A stretch of 36,557 bases of DNA from CAYVWB01 sp964455395 (GCA_964455395.1 CAYVWB010000045.1:1-36557), one strand, 5' to 3'; positions 1 through 8,294 are shown, counted from the stretch's first letter. Notes: generated from the sequence alone by a model not told the origin. Translations and numbers: made by a program.

Positions 1-1
1 G

Positions 2-208
2 GCCGCGGCGCAGTCTGCTCCGGATGGTTTCGTCGCCGGCTTGCCGCACGGCGTCGTCATCGACGAGGTCCAGAAGGCGCCTGCGGTCCACCTGCTCTCC
101 GCCATCAAGGAGCAAGTGGACCGCAGGCGCGTCCCCGGCAGCTGGTTGCTGACGGGCTCCGTGAACATCATGGCCTCGCAGGCGGTGGCGGAGGGGTGTG
201 GGAGATGA
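2..208 (+). pseudogene. C-terminally broken fragment of a DUF4143-type AAA ATPase
   Basis: The open frame enters from the left edge and ends at a TGA after about 68 codons. It contains the Walker B-like segment GVVIDEVQKAP, then AIKEQVDRRRVPGSWLLTGS and VNIMASQAVAE. This succession (VIDEVQ, then LLTGS-N) is characteristic of the AAA_14/DUF4143 ATPases, many of which are orphan or toxin-antitoxin-associated proteins. In the family an SLAGR-like motif and the roughly 200-residue DUF4143 domain follow. Here the frame reads VAEGCGR and stops, so the C-terminal half is lost. No continuation is visible in 209-337. Whether the N-terminal part is intact cannot be seen from this window. Confidence 0.6.
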
Positions 209-361
209 TAAAAAAACCGCTCTTGGGCAAGCGCCGACAAGCCGAGCACATGCAGGGAGTCCTGCTGTAGCCCACGAGAAACACTCAACAGCTTTCTTGG
301 AGGCCACGTTGAATATCTTTCCAGCAGAGACGAATGCATGACAGGAAATCAGGAGACGGCA

Positions 362-1360
362 ATGCGATCTGTTCGACTTTTCTTCACTGCGGCTTCGCTG
401 GCCGCCATTTTCCTGGTGTCTGCGCCAGCGACAGCCAAATCCCTTGTCCTGCATCCTCCAGTTAATATCGAGGCGGCGCCGGGTTCCGAGATACTGGGCT
501 ATTTCGACGTCGACCCCAGTCCCGAACGCCGGGATTACCACGGTGGCATGCTTTCCTATGACGGCCATACCGGCACGGACATCTACGTACCCTGGAACAT
601 TACCTTTTCAGAGGATGGCATGCCAGTCCTGGCCGCGGCCGCGGGGGTGGTCAGGGCCGTGCGGGACGGCGAACCGGATGTGAATGTGAATCACTTGGGC
701 GAGGAAGCCGTGAAGGGGCGTGAGGCCGGCAATGGCGTGGTCATCGACCATGGCGATGGCTGGGTGACGCAGTACAGCCATTTGCGCAACTCGTCCGTGC
801 AGGTCAAGCCCGGGGAGCAAGTCGTTGTCGGGCAGGTGCTTGGTTTGGTGGGCATGTCCGGCTCCACCGAGTATCCTCATGTGGAAATGGAGGTTCGATA
901 TAACGACAAGCCCGTGTGCCCGTTTCTGGGCAAGGCGGTCCATGATGGATCAGAAGCGCAGCCGCTGTGGTCGGCAGAGGCGCAAGAGCTCATGCCATAC
1001 GTCTCTGGCGGCGTGCTTTCCAGCGGGTTCTGCGATCGTGTTCCCACCCTGGAGGGCCTCAAGCGGGGCGAGTGCGCTATGATTTCTCTGCCGAGGGCGA
1101 GCAAGGTCTTGGTTTTCTGGGCCCTGGCCTTTGGCGTGCAAGCGGGCGATATCTTCGACCAGGTTGTCACGTCACCGGATGGCGGAGCGTTGGTGAAGGA
1201 CCAGGCGACGCTGGAGCGCACCCAGACTCTGCATATGCGCTACGTCGGTAAAACGCTCGGAGCGTCCGGGTGGGCTGCAGGTGAGTACGTCGGCGCCATC
1301 AGACTGCTGAGAAATGGAAATACCTATGACGAAACTGTACGACGCCTTGTCGTGTACTGA
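362..1360 (+). CDS. Exported M23-family (LytM-like) peptidase domain protein with an altered active-site motif
   Basis: The protein has 332 residues. I start it at the ATG at 362 because AGGAG at 351-355 sits six bases upstream and the next residues form a signal peptide (MRSVRLFF, a hydrophobic stretch, then APATA-KS). The in-frame ATG at 338 has no such site. After export, residues about 35-190 form a Peptidase_M23/LytM fold: GHTGTD supplies the HxxxD zinc pair (H69, D73) and YSHL the usual second histidine. The last motif, normally PHLHFEV, reads PHVEMEV (H173, E175), so the expected final metal-ligand histidine is a glutamate. The C-terminal 120 residues look like a beta-rich accessory domain I do not recognise. 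The likely role is peptidoglycan hydrolysis or, if the substitution removes zinc binding, binding without cleavage. The gene stands alone between degraded genes. Confidence 0.75.
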   Translation: MRSVRLFFTAASLAAIFLVSAPATAKSLVLHPPVNIEAAPGSEILGYFDVDPSPERRDYHGGMLSYDGHTGTDIYVPWNITFSEDGMPVLAAAAGVVRAVRDGEPDVNVNHLGEEAVKGREAGNGVVIDHGDGWVTQYSHLRNSSVQVKPGEQVVVGQVLGLVGMSGSTEYPHVEMEVRYNDKPVCPFLGKAVHDGSEAQPLWSAEAQELMPYVSGGVLSSGFCDRVPTLEGLKRGECAMISLPRASKVLVFWALAFGVQAGDIFDQVVTSPDGGALVKDQATLERTQTLHMRYVGKTLGASGWAAGEYVGAIRLLRNGNTYDETVRRLVVY

Positions 1361-1418
1361 TCAATGAGCCGTTGCCTTTGCCATACCAGAATATGCACCA
1401 CATTGGTTTCATGTACGC

Positions 1419-1826
1419 ATGAGAAGTCCATCATGGATCCCAGACGAGTTGATTCTTGCACTTGGCCTTTACATGAAGCACGGAAGCAGGATTCTCCCTT
1501 CCAAAAACAGCAACGATGTGTTGAGACTTTCCGAGCAACTGAATCACACGGGCAAAACTATTGATGATCGAAGGGAGCACTTGCGGTGTCCTGCTGGCGT
1601 CTACATCGAACTGATGGCAATTCCCACGAAAAAAGTGGTTCTGAATGGTAAAGGCTGCGCAGCCATGGCGCGCCTCACTCTGGGAGGGCGCCCTTCCAAA
1701 GCAGTGTGCGGCCGCTTGTTTTTGCAGGTCCATAGCCACCTTTTTCGGGGGGATTACCCGGCCGTTGAGTCATTCGGAACAGCGTCGGATTCTTCCATCT
1801 CGATCTCCTATGACCTGCGCTCCTGA
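1419..1826 (+). pseudogene. Remnant of the N-terminal domain of a McrA-like HNH restriction endonuclease
   Basis: This 135-codon open frame begins with the pattern IPDELILALGLYMKH, then LPSKNSNDVLRLSEQLN, then RCPAGVYIELMAI and LNGKG. I recognise the same succession (ELILALdLY, lP.k...vieLSelLN, frnpnGVYmKL.nf, gkG) from the N-terminal domain of ScoMcrA-type HNH endonucleases, which cut modified DNA. The similarity fades after about residue 85. No HNH motif follows before the stop, which lies inside the end of the convergent gene. The product therefore lacks its nuclease domain and I treat it as a decayed gene. No clear ribosome-binding site precedes the ATG. The family assignment is by eye. 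Confidence 0.5.
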
Positions 1827-2792
1827 CTGCTGAAGTACTTTAAATATTTCGGTATATTGAGCGGCGTCAGCGGTCTTGTCCTGTTCACTGCCGTGAGGCA
1901 CATAGATCGCCAGTCCCGCTCGCGCGCGAGTTAGGAGCACCCGGTAAGCGTTGCGCCGATACTGGCGAACCTCAGCACTCCGCGCGATCTGCCAATTGGG
2001 CGCAGACATCTTCCTCGGCGCCCACTGATCATCCAGCCAGATCAGATCATTTCCCCAGCACAGTCCAACATAGTCGACTTCGAGACCTTGGCACACAAAC
2101 TCAGACAATGGGACCTCAAGGGAGTTCGAAGAGCGATAGTCACCTTCAGGCTTCAGGAACCAGTGAACGACTTGATCGAGTTCATTGGACCGTGGAGATG
2201 GCGGAATTCCCTCGGCGATCAAACGCACCGCGCCGGAGCTGGCTAGAAGGCCGACCCGTTGCGCACCTCGCCGACGAGCTCTCAGCCACTCTCTCAACTC
2301 GTCCAAGTCACGGGTAAGATAGGCAGGTGGATGCTCCAAGCGCTCTGCAATCCTAGCCGCTCGATCGAGTTGGCCCGCGATAAGCGCCTCGACCCAGTCG
2401 CAGTGTTCAGTTTTGCGATACGCGCGCAGATTGGACTGCAAATGTAAAGCTGAGCGCTGGTCGACAGGAAACGCTGCTTCGCCTGTGGAATCGAACAGAC
2501 CAGATACGCCGCGCGCGCCTTGGAGCGCAGCCTTGGAGGCATAGCTCTTCCAGCGTGCGCCGTAGTGAGCCAGACCCTCGCCCCAGAGACCAAGACCGCC
2601 TTCGCCGGTATTGATTTCCTGTCCGGGTCCCACCAGGCAGACCAAGCAAGCCCAGGGCAGGCGGTTGAGTATTTCGAGGAAGATGCCGGGCTCGGAAGCC
2701 TCACGATTGAGCAGCTTTTTACCGGTTGCCGCATCCCAGGCTCGCTGCGCCTCATCGAAGACAATCACGTGTTCGGGCGGTGGACAATTTGC
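1770..2792 (-). pseudogene. DUF2075 (Schlafen group 3-like) DNA/RNA helicase, N-terminal half missing
   Basis: The frame is open from just after a TAA at 2793-2795 to its stop at 1770, about 340 codons. It starts with CPPPEHVIVFDEAQRAWD, the Walker B region of DUF2075 helicases. It continues with LVGPGQEIN, VDYVGLCWGNDL and, near the end, YRRNAYRVLLTRAR, the C-terminal superfamily 1 helicase motif. Complete members are about 600-700 residues and carry a Walker A motif upstream of this point. Here the region upstream (above 2795) has no Walker A and no continuation of the frame, so the gene is truncated rather than merely mis-started. Such helicases are common in defence and accessory islands, and a McrA-like remnant lies next to it in convergent orientation. 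An inactive fragment is the most likely reading. Confidence 0.65.
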
Positions 2793-3379
2793 TTACGCCA
2801 TGCATGAATTTGCTGTCTTTCATTGCCGCAATGCTCAAGAGAAACTCGCCTTGCCAACGTACTTACAATAGATTCAGATCTCAATCTGATAAATGATCCG
2901 ACGTCACTCGCGTAGTATGAACGTGTGGCCGCCGAAACGTTTCCATTAGTATGCTCAATAGTCTCTTCACTGTCGGATGCATTATTACACATTCGTACAT
3001 TTCTCTCGGAGTTATGCTCATTTCTGGTGCTTGAGGCCGTGTGCAGGCCGACATCCCACGGCTTCTTCCACACGAACCGCGCTTATGAGGGGGAGACGCC
3101 CGCGAGTCCGCTCGGGAAGTGCGCTCCATCATCGTCGCCCTGGACGCGCAAGAGCGCCGTGGCGTTCATCCACGAACTCGGCGGCATCTGAAAAGAGTCC
3201 CTGACGATGGCCAAGGGCGTCGGCTATAGCGGGGGGGCATCCGGCGGGAGCTCGCAGACAAGCTCGTGAAGGAGACGCAGGGCGTGTCAACGGCTTACCC
3301 ACCCTGGGTGGCGTCACCGTTGCTGGAGTGCTTGACGCCGCCACGGAAGGCGGCGTCATGATGTCGCGGCCTCAGGTCA
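2793..3379. other. Gap without a recognisable gene
   Basis: Several short frames cross this 587-bp stretch, but none has a family signature or a convincing ribosome-binding site. On the minus strand the frame ending near 2765 contains IHAWRKQI, which recalls the helix-turn-helix of IS3 OrfA proteins. It may mark the insertion that truncated the neighbouring helicase, but the match is too short to call. Plus-strand frames at 3090-3360 change phase repeatedly, as expected of decayed coding DNA. Confidence 0.5.
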
Positions 3380-3691
3380 TCAACTGTCGCTGCCGCCATT
3401 CACACCGTCACTGTCGTCATCCCCGTCGTCATCCCCATCGTCGTGGCCGTCGTCGTGGCCGTCGTCATTGTCGCCGTCGTCATTGTCATTAATGAAGCGC
3501 CGTTCGTCGCCGCCGCCTTTCTCATCGTCCTCGTCATCATCGACGAGGGTGAAGGTTCCCACGGTGTTCAGGTCACCCCCAAAGAACGTGGTGAGTTCCC
3601 CCTCGTGCACCAGGTCGTCACCGGCTGAGGCGTTGGCGGAGAAGCCGGAGATCAGTGCCAGCAACAACGAAGCAACAAGAATGTAACGCAT
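3380..3691 (-). CDS. Small exported aspartate-rich repeat protein
   Basis: The 103-residue product starts at the ATG complementary to 3689-3691, with TGGAG about seven bases upstream. Residues 1-23 are a signal peptide (MRYILVASLLLALISGF, then NASAG). The middle (about 25-52) is a short ordinary stretch with FFGGDLNTVGTFTLVDDD. From about residue 68 to the end the chain is nearly all Asp and Gly, with tandem tetrapeptides such as DDGH and DDGD, encoded by a 12-bp-type repeat. The protein would be extremely acidic and secreted to the periplasm or outside. Binding of calcium or other divalent cations is a reasonable inference, but no EF-hand or RTX nonapeptide is complete. No neighbour suggests a partner. 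The repeat makes length variation between strains likely. Confidence 0.6.
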   Translation of the reverse strand: MRYILVASLLLALISGFSANASAGDDLVHEGELTTFFGGDLNTVGTFTLVDDDEDDEKGGGDERRFINDNDDGDNDDGHDDGHDDGDDDGDDDSDGVNGGSDS

Positions 3692-3880
3692 GCTAGACTC
3701 CAGGATACTGGGCCAGGTTCAAGCGAGCCGCCTGTCCGACACCACGCCAGACCGGGCGTATCACCTCTATTTCACTTGCAATAATATCCCGACAAAGATG
3801 ATGATCATCTCACCCGCGTGGTGGACGTTTGGATGTCCGTCACTAAATCATCAAAGCAAACTTCATCGACAATGTCCAGA

Positions 3881-4290
3881 TCAGGAACGGCTGTCTGATG
3901 GTTCGAGGCGGACTGAACCTGTTCGTGCGCTCCTTGGCAGCATCGACCTCTTTCCGCACTGGCGTCGCAAGAGGGATTCAAGACTACTGCCCTCGCCATG
4001 GCCCTTGCAAATGGAGAACCGGGCGGGCGCTTCCGGCTGCTCGCGCGTGATGCGTTTTTTGGGCCTGATACGCATGTCGAGCTCCAATTCACAATAAATC
4101 CGGCAAACTCGCTTGTAGTTTCAGTCGAATTCCTTGACGTTGCGCAGGGACAGAACGCAGAGCCCGAAGCCCCGGGGAGTCTGCAACCGCGCTGGTTGTG
4201 CGTCAGCCGGACGAGCCATGCGGCGACCATTACGTTCTCGGCCGAGAGACTTGGCGCACATCGGGAGCAGTGCGCCCGAAATCCGGCGTT
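3881..4290 (-). pseudogene. Degraded IS3-family OrfB transposase fragment
   Basis: On the minus strand, pieces of an IS3-type integrase OrfB appear in order but in different frames and with a stop. They are AAWLVRLTHNQR, then GFGLCVLSLRNVK, then after a TGA NYKRVCRIYCELELDMRI, followed by RPKKRITREQPEA. The family pattern I recall is LTHNQRnWGFGLCFLyLRNVKG.rWNHKRVYRIYrELeLNlRIkPkKRl. The DDE catalytic core that should follow is not recognisable. At least one frameshift and one stop show that it is dead. It may belong to the same element type as the OrfA stub at 6946. Confidence 0.65.
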
Positions 4291-4776
4291 TCGGCTCACA
4301 ATGGGGCCGAGAGGGCGGGCTGGGGGCGGGAATGGACCGGAAACCACACTGCGGGAGGCCCAAAAACAACTGAAGGCAGACGAACGCGCTCATTGACGGG
4401 AATGTGCAGAAGCCTCGAAATAGTTTTCTTTTCAATTACGGCAACTTTTCTGGACTGTTGTTTGTCAGCCAGTTTTCAGGATTCCTCTTCCCCGCGGGAT
4501 CCGACTTCCCCAAAGCGTATGGACATCAAGCCTGCAAGGCGCGCTGTGCGAGGAGGTTGTCACTGATCGGAGCGGCAGTCAGCCCGCTTCGCTCGACCTC
4601 CGCATGTCTCCCGACGCACCCAGACGGCGGGCAGCGTTCACGCTGCAAGCAACTTCCCGGGCTTTTGTCTAGGCGACGCGGCGCGCTTGCCCCCCTCACA
4701 CACTGCGAGCCATTCGTTGTTTGACCCGCGTTCCTGTGTTATACAAGGCATGCCCACGTCTCTCTGGCGCATGATG
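4291..4776. other. Gap without a recognisable gene
   Basis: No frame in this 486-bp stretch has a signature I recognise. The plus-strand frame at 4404-4724 is open but has no ribosome-binding site, and its composition does not resemble the neighbouring real genes. The part nearest 4291 may contain further decayed transposase sequence. Confidence 0.4.
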
Positions 4777-4880
4777 TGGACGCCTGGACACGTGGGCGCC
4801 TGGACGCGTGGACACGTGGACGCGTGGACGCGTGGGCGCCTGGACACGTGGACGCCTGGACGCGTGGACGCCTGGACGCT
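4777..4880 (+). repeat. 8-bp minisatellite, 13 units
   Basis: Thirteen head-to-tail 8-bp units run without interruption. The consensus is TGGACGCG, with variants TGGACGCC, TGGACACG and TGGGCGCC. Positions 1-3 and 6 are invariant and variation sits mainly at positions 4, 5, 7 and 8. The unit is not a multiple of three and contains no stop in any frame, which explains the overlapping open frames seen on both strands here. It lies between the transposase remnant and the membrane-protein gene at 5019. Confidence 0.95.
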
Positions 4881-5018
4881 TCCATGACCCCACGCGCCGG
4901 TCCTGTGGGAGCGCCTTGGCGCCGCGCATGCGACATTCCGGCAAATTGACTGTCGTCACGAGCGTCACTCAAGGAGGCCGTCGGCGAATGATCGTGCTTA
5001 TCGCGAGCGGGAGGTGTT

Positions 5019-5477
5019 GTGACGACCCGACAAGGCAGCTTCTTCAAAACATCCGCATTCGCGGCGTTGACCATCGGCGTTCCCTTTTGCGTCTTCAAGG
5101 GGCTCTTCGGCTTTCTATTAGTTGATAATAAATACGCCGTCATTGGCGCGGCGTGCATTGCCTGGGCCGTGGCGGATTGCGCCATGAACCTTGTCCGAGC
5201 CGGCATGGAGCTGGCCGGCGCGAGAGATTCCTCGCTCCAGTTTTGCCTGCTCGGTCAGCTCGGCGCGCGGTTCGGCAGACGGGATCTGCTCATGGCCATG
5301 GACACGTTGTTGGCGTTCGCCATCATCTGCGGCGTGCTCTGGTCTGGTTGGATTGCGCAGTTGCCTCCGTGGGGACACGCCCTGTGGTTGGGCGCAACCA
5401 CGGTGAACCTCATGAGCCTCGCCATCATGCACGTGTGGTTGGAGATAGCGCGCGGCGCGCGCTCCGACGAGTCTTGA
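5019..5477 (+). CDS. Small multi-pass membrane protein of unknown function
   Basis: The protein has 152 residues and starts at GTG 5019, with GGGAGG at 5009-5014 just upstream. Hydrophobic segments are visible at about residues 15-34 (FAALTIGVPFCVFKG onward), 40-60 (AVIGAACIAWAVADCAMNL), 91-111 (MDTLLAFAIICGVLWSGWI) and 118-140 (GHALWLGATTVNLMSLAIMHVW). This suggests four membrane helices with a short charged loop in the middle. I do not recognise a family. It is followed after 44 bp by guanine deaminase in the same direction, so the two may be co-transcribed. A transport or accessory role is possible but unproven. Confidence 0.7.
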   Translation: MTTRQGSFFKTSAFAALTIGVPFCVFKGLFGFLLVDNKYAVIGAACIAWAVADCAMNLVRAGMELAGARDSSLQFCLLGQLGARFGRRDLLMAMDTLLAFAIICGVLWSGWIAQLPPWGHALWLGATTVNLMSLAIMHVWLEIARGARSDES

Positions 5478-5521
5478 ACCTCAGACACGCACACTCGCGC
5501 CATCAGCCAAGGAGCACCGCC

Positions 5522-6826
5522 ATGTCCGATGTCTGCGCCCACCGCGGCGCCCTCCTCCACTTCAAGGATAACGCGACGCTGCAGAACGCGGCCACGAACT
5601 ATGAATACTTCGAAGACGGCGTCCTCCTGGTGGAGGGCGGTCGCATCAAGGCCGTGGGAGCAGCCGCTTCTCTCCTGGACGCACTGCCGGAGGGCGTTCC
5701 CGTGGTGGACCACGGCGAGCGTCTCATCACGCCCGGGTTCGTGGACGCGCATTGCCACGCGCCCCAGACCGGGGCCATCGCCGGCTATGGCGAGCAGCTT
5801 CTGGAGTGGCTGGAGAACTACATCTTCCCGGAAGAAGGCCGCTTCGCCGATCCCGCGTACGCGCACGCAGGAAACGGTTTCTTTCTTGACGAACTGCTGC
5901 GCAACGGCACCACCACCGCAGCCATGTACTCCTCCTCCCACCGCGATGCAACGGAAGACCTTTTCGCACAAGCGTATGCGCGCGGCGTGCGCGCGGTCAT
6001 CGGCAAAACCCTGATGGACCGCAATGCCACGCCGGAGACGATGGATACGCCGGAATCCGCCGCTGCGGACTCCAAGGAGCTCATCGCGCGGTGGCATGGA
6101 AAGGGACGACTGCGTTACGGTCTGACGCCCCGATTCCTGCCGGCGTGCTCGCCGGCGGAGATGGAGTTGGTGGGACGGCTCAAGCGGGAGCATCCGGACG
6201 TGTACATCCAGACGCACTTGTCCGAGAATGTGAACGAGGTGGCGCTGGTGAAGCGGCTATACCCCGAGGCCGTGGACTACCTGGACGCATACGACCGCTT
6301 CGGCGTGTTGAGCGAGAGGACTCTGTTCGGGCACTGCATCCACTGCTCTGACCGCGAATTCTCCCGCATGGCCGAAACGGGCTCGGTGGCGTGCTGGTGT
6401 CCGGACTCCAATGCGTTTCTGGGAAGCGGCATTTTCGATTTGGCGCGGGCCACTCGCATGGGCGTGCGGGTGGCGCTGGCCTCGGACCTCGCTGCGTCCA
6501 CCAGCGTCTCCATGTTGTCCATCCTGAGCCAAGCCTACAAGGTGACCGCCCTGCGCGGCGATACGCAGCTCTCTTCCTTCCAAGGGTTCTATCTGATCAC
6601 CCTCGGCGGGGCGAACGCGCTTGGCGTGGACGACGCCATCGGCAATTTCGCGCCGGGCAAGGAAGCGGATTTCGTGACGCTGGACCCGGCGTGCACGCCC
6701 CTCATGCGCTACCGCATGACCCGGTCGCGCTCGCTGCAGGACAAACTCTTCGTCTACATGATGCTGGGGGACGACCGCGCCGTGGCGAGCACGTACGTGG
6801 CCGGCGCGCAGGCCGTCTTCGATTGA
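5522..6826 (+). CDS. guaD: Guanine deaminase
   Basis: The 434-residue enzyme is an amidohydrolase that converts guanine to xanthine and ammonia in the cytoplasm (purine salvage and nitrogen release). The ATG at 5522 follows AAGGAG with a normal gap. Family landmarks occur in order: PGFVDAHCHAPQ with the zinc pair H77/H79, LTPRFLPACS, the substrate and metal segment QTHLSENVNEV, the metal histidine in LFGHCIHCSD, and the catalytic aspartate in ALASDLAAS. The C-terminus closes with GNFAPGKEADFVTLD, the usual composite-domain return strand. Length matches the family (about 430-450). The neighbour upstream is a small membrane protein. The PQ after HCHA and the TPRF motif favour guanine deaminase over other amidohydrolases such as chlorohydrolases or cytosine deaminase. 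Confidence 0.88.
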   Translation: MSDVCAHRGALLHFKDNATLQNAATNYEYFEDGVLLVEGGRIKAVGAAASLLDALPEGVPVVDHGERLITPGFVDAHCHAPQTGAIAGYGEQLLEWLENYIFPEEGRFADPAYAHAGNGFFLDELLRNGTTTAAMYSSSHRDATEDLFAQAYARGVRAVIGKTLMDRNATPETMDTPESAAADSKELIARWHGKGRLRYGLTPRFLPACSPAEMELVGRLKREHPDVYIQTHLSENVNEVALVKRLYPEAVDYLDAYDRFGVLSERTLFGHCIHCSDREFSRMAETGSVACWCPDSNAFLGSGIFDLARATRMGVRVALASDLAASTSVSMLSILSQAYKVTALRGDTQLSSFQGFYLITLGGANALGVDDAIGNFAPGKEADFVTLDPACTPLMRYRMTRSRSLQDKLFVYMMLGDDRAVASTYVAGAQAVFD

Positions 6827-6945
6827 GAAGGTCGGAGCAAGGCGGGCCGGCGACGGAACGAACGCGCTTGGCGTGCCCCTCCCGCATAACAGGACCAGCA
6901 ACAACTGGAGATTTCAGGTAAAAGGTTCTCGCGGAGGAGGCCGCA

Positions 6946-7089
6946 ATGCGGTACTCTCGAATCACGGAACGCCAGAGCCTGAAGACCCTCAAAGAGGTCG
7001 AAGGCGGCCGCAAGGTGGCGGACATGGCGGATGTGGTGGATGTGGTGCAAACGCGTGGTGCAAACAAAAAAAGGGGCCGCGCTGATTAA
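6946..7089 (+). pseudogene. IS3-family OrfA stub running into a 9-bp repeat
   Basis: A 47-codon frame starts at ATG 6946 behind a strong GGAGGAGG-type site. Its first 27 residues (MRYSRITERQSLKTLKEV, then EGGRKVADM) resemble the N-terminus of IS3-family OrfA proteins, where the pattern is MR.SRfTE.Qiv..LKE.E.G.kV.D.CR..G. The CRxxG-helix part is missing. After VADM the sequence becomes a 9-bp periodic run (GTGGCGGAC, ATGGCGGAT, GTGGTGGAT, GTGGTGCAA at 7015-7050) and stops inside the tRNA terminator. It is a dead stub. Confidence 0.55.
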
Positions 7090-7101
7090 GCGCAACCCCT
7101 T
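7066..7101 (-). terminator. Rho-independent terminator of tRNA-Ala
   Basis: Read on the minus strand, AAGGGGTTGCGC pairs with GCGCGGCCCCTT around the loop TTAATCA. This gives a 12-bp stem with two central G-U pairs, followed directly by a run of T residues. It begins nine bases after the CCA end of the tRNA. Confidence 0.9.
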
Positions 7102-7109
7102 GAAATTTC

Positions 7110-7185
<76 letters not shown>

Positions 7186-7201
7186 GTGCAACGAAGATGC
7201 G

Positions 7202-7230
7202 CTTGTACCTCCACGCCATGTCCACGTCAA
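7202..7230 (-). promoter_or_regulatory. Sigma-70 type promoter of tRNA-Ala
   Basis: On the minus strand TTGACG (complement of 7225-7230) and TACAAG (complement of 7202-7207) are separated by exactly 17 bp. Transcription would start at about 7195, some ten bases before the mature tRNA 5' end at 7185. The -35 differs from consensus at one base and the -10 at two. Confidence 0.75.
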
Positions 7231-7447
7231 CCATTTTTTGCGTCCACACCTCTTTTTTTCAAAACCGCCCTGCTCCCCACACACAAGCAGCCATGCACCC
7301 GCTCCACGGACAAAGCGCCATCACGAAGGTCTTTTTTCGTGGACCCCCTCTACATGCAGCGCGATTTGCGGTATGGTGGCTCGGTATTCTCTCAACATCA
7401 CCCGCTGCGACGCCATCGCAGCTGAACGAGACCCACGGCGGAACACC

Positions 7448-8227
7448 ATGCCCAACGCCTCGCAGCAGACACAACAGGCCATGGCCCCTTTCTCGCGCCC
7501 TCTCGACTCGACGGCGCATGGCGTCGAACGTCTCTGCGCCCTCAACCCCGCCATTGCTGCGTGGTCCCTGGAACTGCAACGAGACGTCTTCCGCAACGCC
7601 CAGCTCAAACGCCTGCCTCGAGACACGCGGCTGGACACCGAAGGCAAACCCACCGTCGGCCTCTTCCTCGTCCTGGAGGGAGAAAAACGCGTCTACAAGA
7701 CGGACCCCACCGGCAAGGAAATCACGCTCTACACGCTGTACCCCGGCGAAATATGCAGCCTCAACCTCCTGAGCCTCTTCGCCGACAAACCCTTTCCCGC
7801 ACAAATCCACACCCCCGCGCCCACGGTGCTCCTCTTCGCTCCAGGCGCCGACGTCCAGCACGCGTTCCTGCGCCACGAACCACTGCGACGCTTCGTCTTC
7901 AGCTTCCTCCACCAGGACACCACCGAGCTTGTGACCCTGGTGAGCGAACTCGCCTTCCGCCGCGTCAGCGACCGACTCAAGGAGCACCTGCTGCAACGCT
8001 CCCACGACTCCATCCTCCACACCACCCATCAGCAGATCGCAGACGACTTGGGCGCCGCCCGGGAGGTGATCAGCAAACTCCTCAAATCCTACGAAAAACA
8101 AGGACTGTTGGAGATGGGACGCGGCGTGGTGCGCCTGACTCCGGCGGCGTGGCGCGCCTGGACCGAACCATACCACGACGCCACCCTCCCGGCGCCCGGA
8201 GCACGCCACACAACTGACGCACGGTGA
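7448..8227 (+). CDS. Crp/Fnr-family transcriptional regulator
   Basis: The 259-residue protein has an N-terminal cyclic-nucleotide-binding-like beta barrel (about 55-150, with GLFLVLEGEKRVYKTD and GKEITLYTLYPGEICSLN) and a dimerisation helix (about 155-185). A C-terminal winged helix-turn-helix follows (about 190-245, TTHQQIADDLGAAREVISK, then KSYEKQGLLEMGRG). This order defines the Crp/Fnr family. Only two cysteines are present, so an Fnr-type four-cysteine iron-sulfur sensor is excluded. The cAMP-binding signature is also not clear, so the effector is unknown. The helix pattern AREVISKLLK replaces the RETVSR of Fnr/Crp. The ATG at 7448 has a weak GGCGGA upstream. It is monocistronic or reads into the GH13 gene 67 bp downstream. 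Confidence 0.88.
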   Translation: MPNASQQTQQAMAPFSRPLDSTAHGVERLCALNPAIAAWSLELQRDVFRNAQLKRLPRDTRLDTEGKPTVGLFLVLEGEKRVYKTDPTGKEITLYTLYPGEICSLNLLSLFADKPFPAQIHTPAPTVLLFAPGADVQHAFLRHEPLRRFVFSFLHQDTTELVTLVSELAFRRVSDRLKEHLLQRSHDSILHTTHQQIADDLGAAREVISKLLKSYEKQGLLEMGRGVVRLTPAAWRAWTEPYHDATLPAPGARHTTDAR

Positions 8228-8294
8228 CTTCGTCACGGACGAAACTCGCTGCCTGGGGTATGCTGCAACCTGTCCATGCCATGAGGAACCTATC

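Noticed and set aside
2765..3073. Possible IS3 OrfA fragment with IHAWRKQI on the minus strand.
   Set aside because: Only about eight residues resemble the family and the rest of the frame does not, so it is not called as a feature.
3129..3359. Minus-strand 76-codon frame before the Asp-rich gene.
   Set aside because: Pro- and Ala-rich translation typical of GC-rich non-coding sequence, with no start signal or recognisable motif.
4777..4880. CRISPR-like array.
   Set aside because: Units abut directly with no unique spacers and are only 8 bp long; no cas genes are present.
4687..5206. Overlapping open frames through the 8-bp repeat on both strands.
   Set aside because: The repeat unit contains no stop in any frame, so open frames arise automatically; their translations are repeat artefacts.
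7448..8227. Fnr-type oxygen sensor.
   Set aside because: The protein has only two cysteines, not the four needed to hold an Fnr 4Fe-4S cluster.
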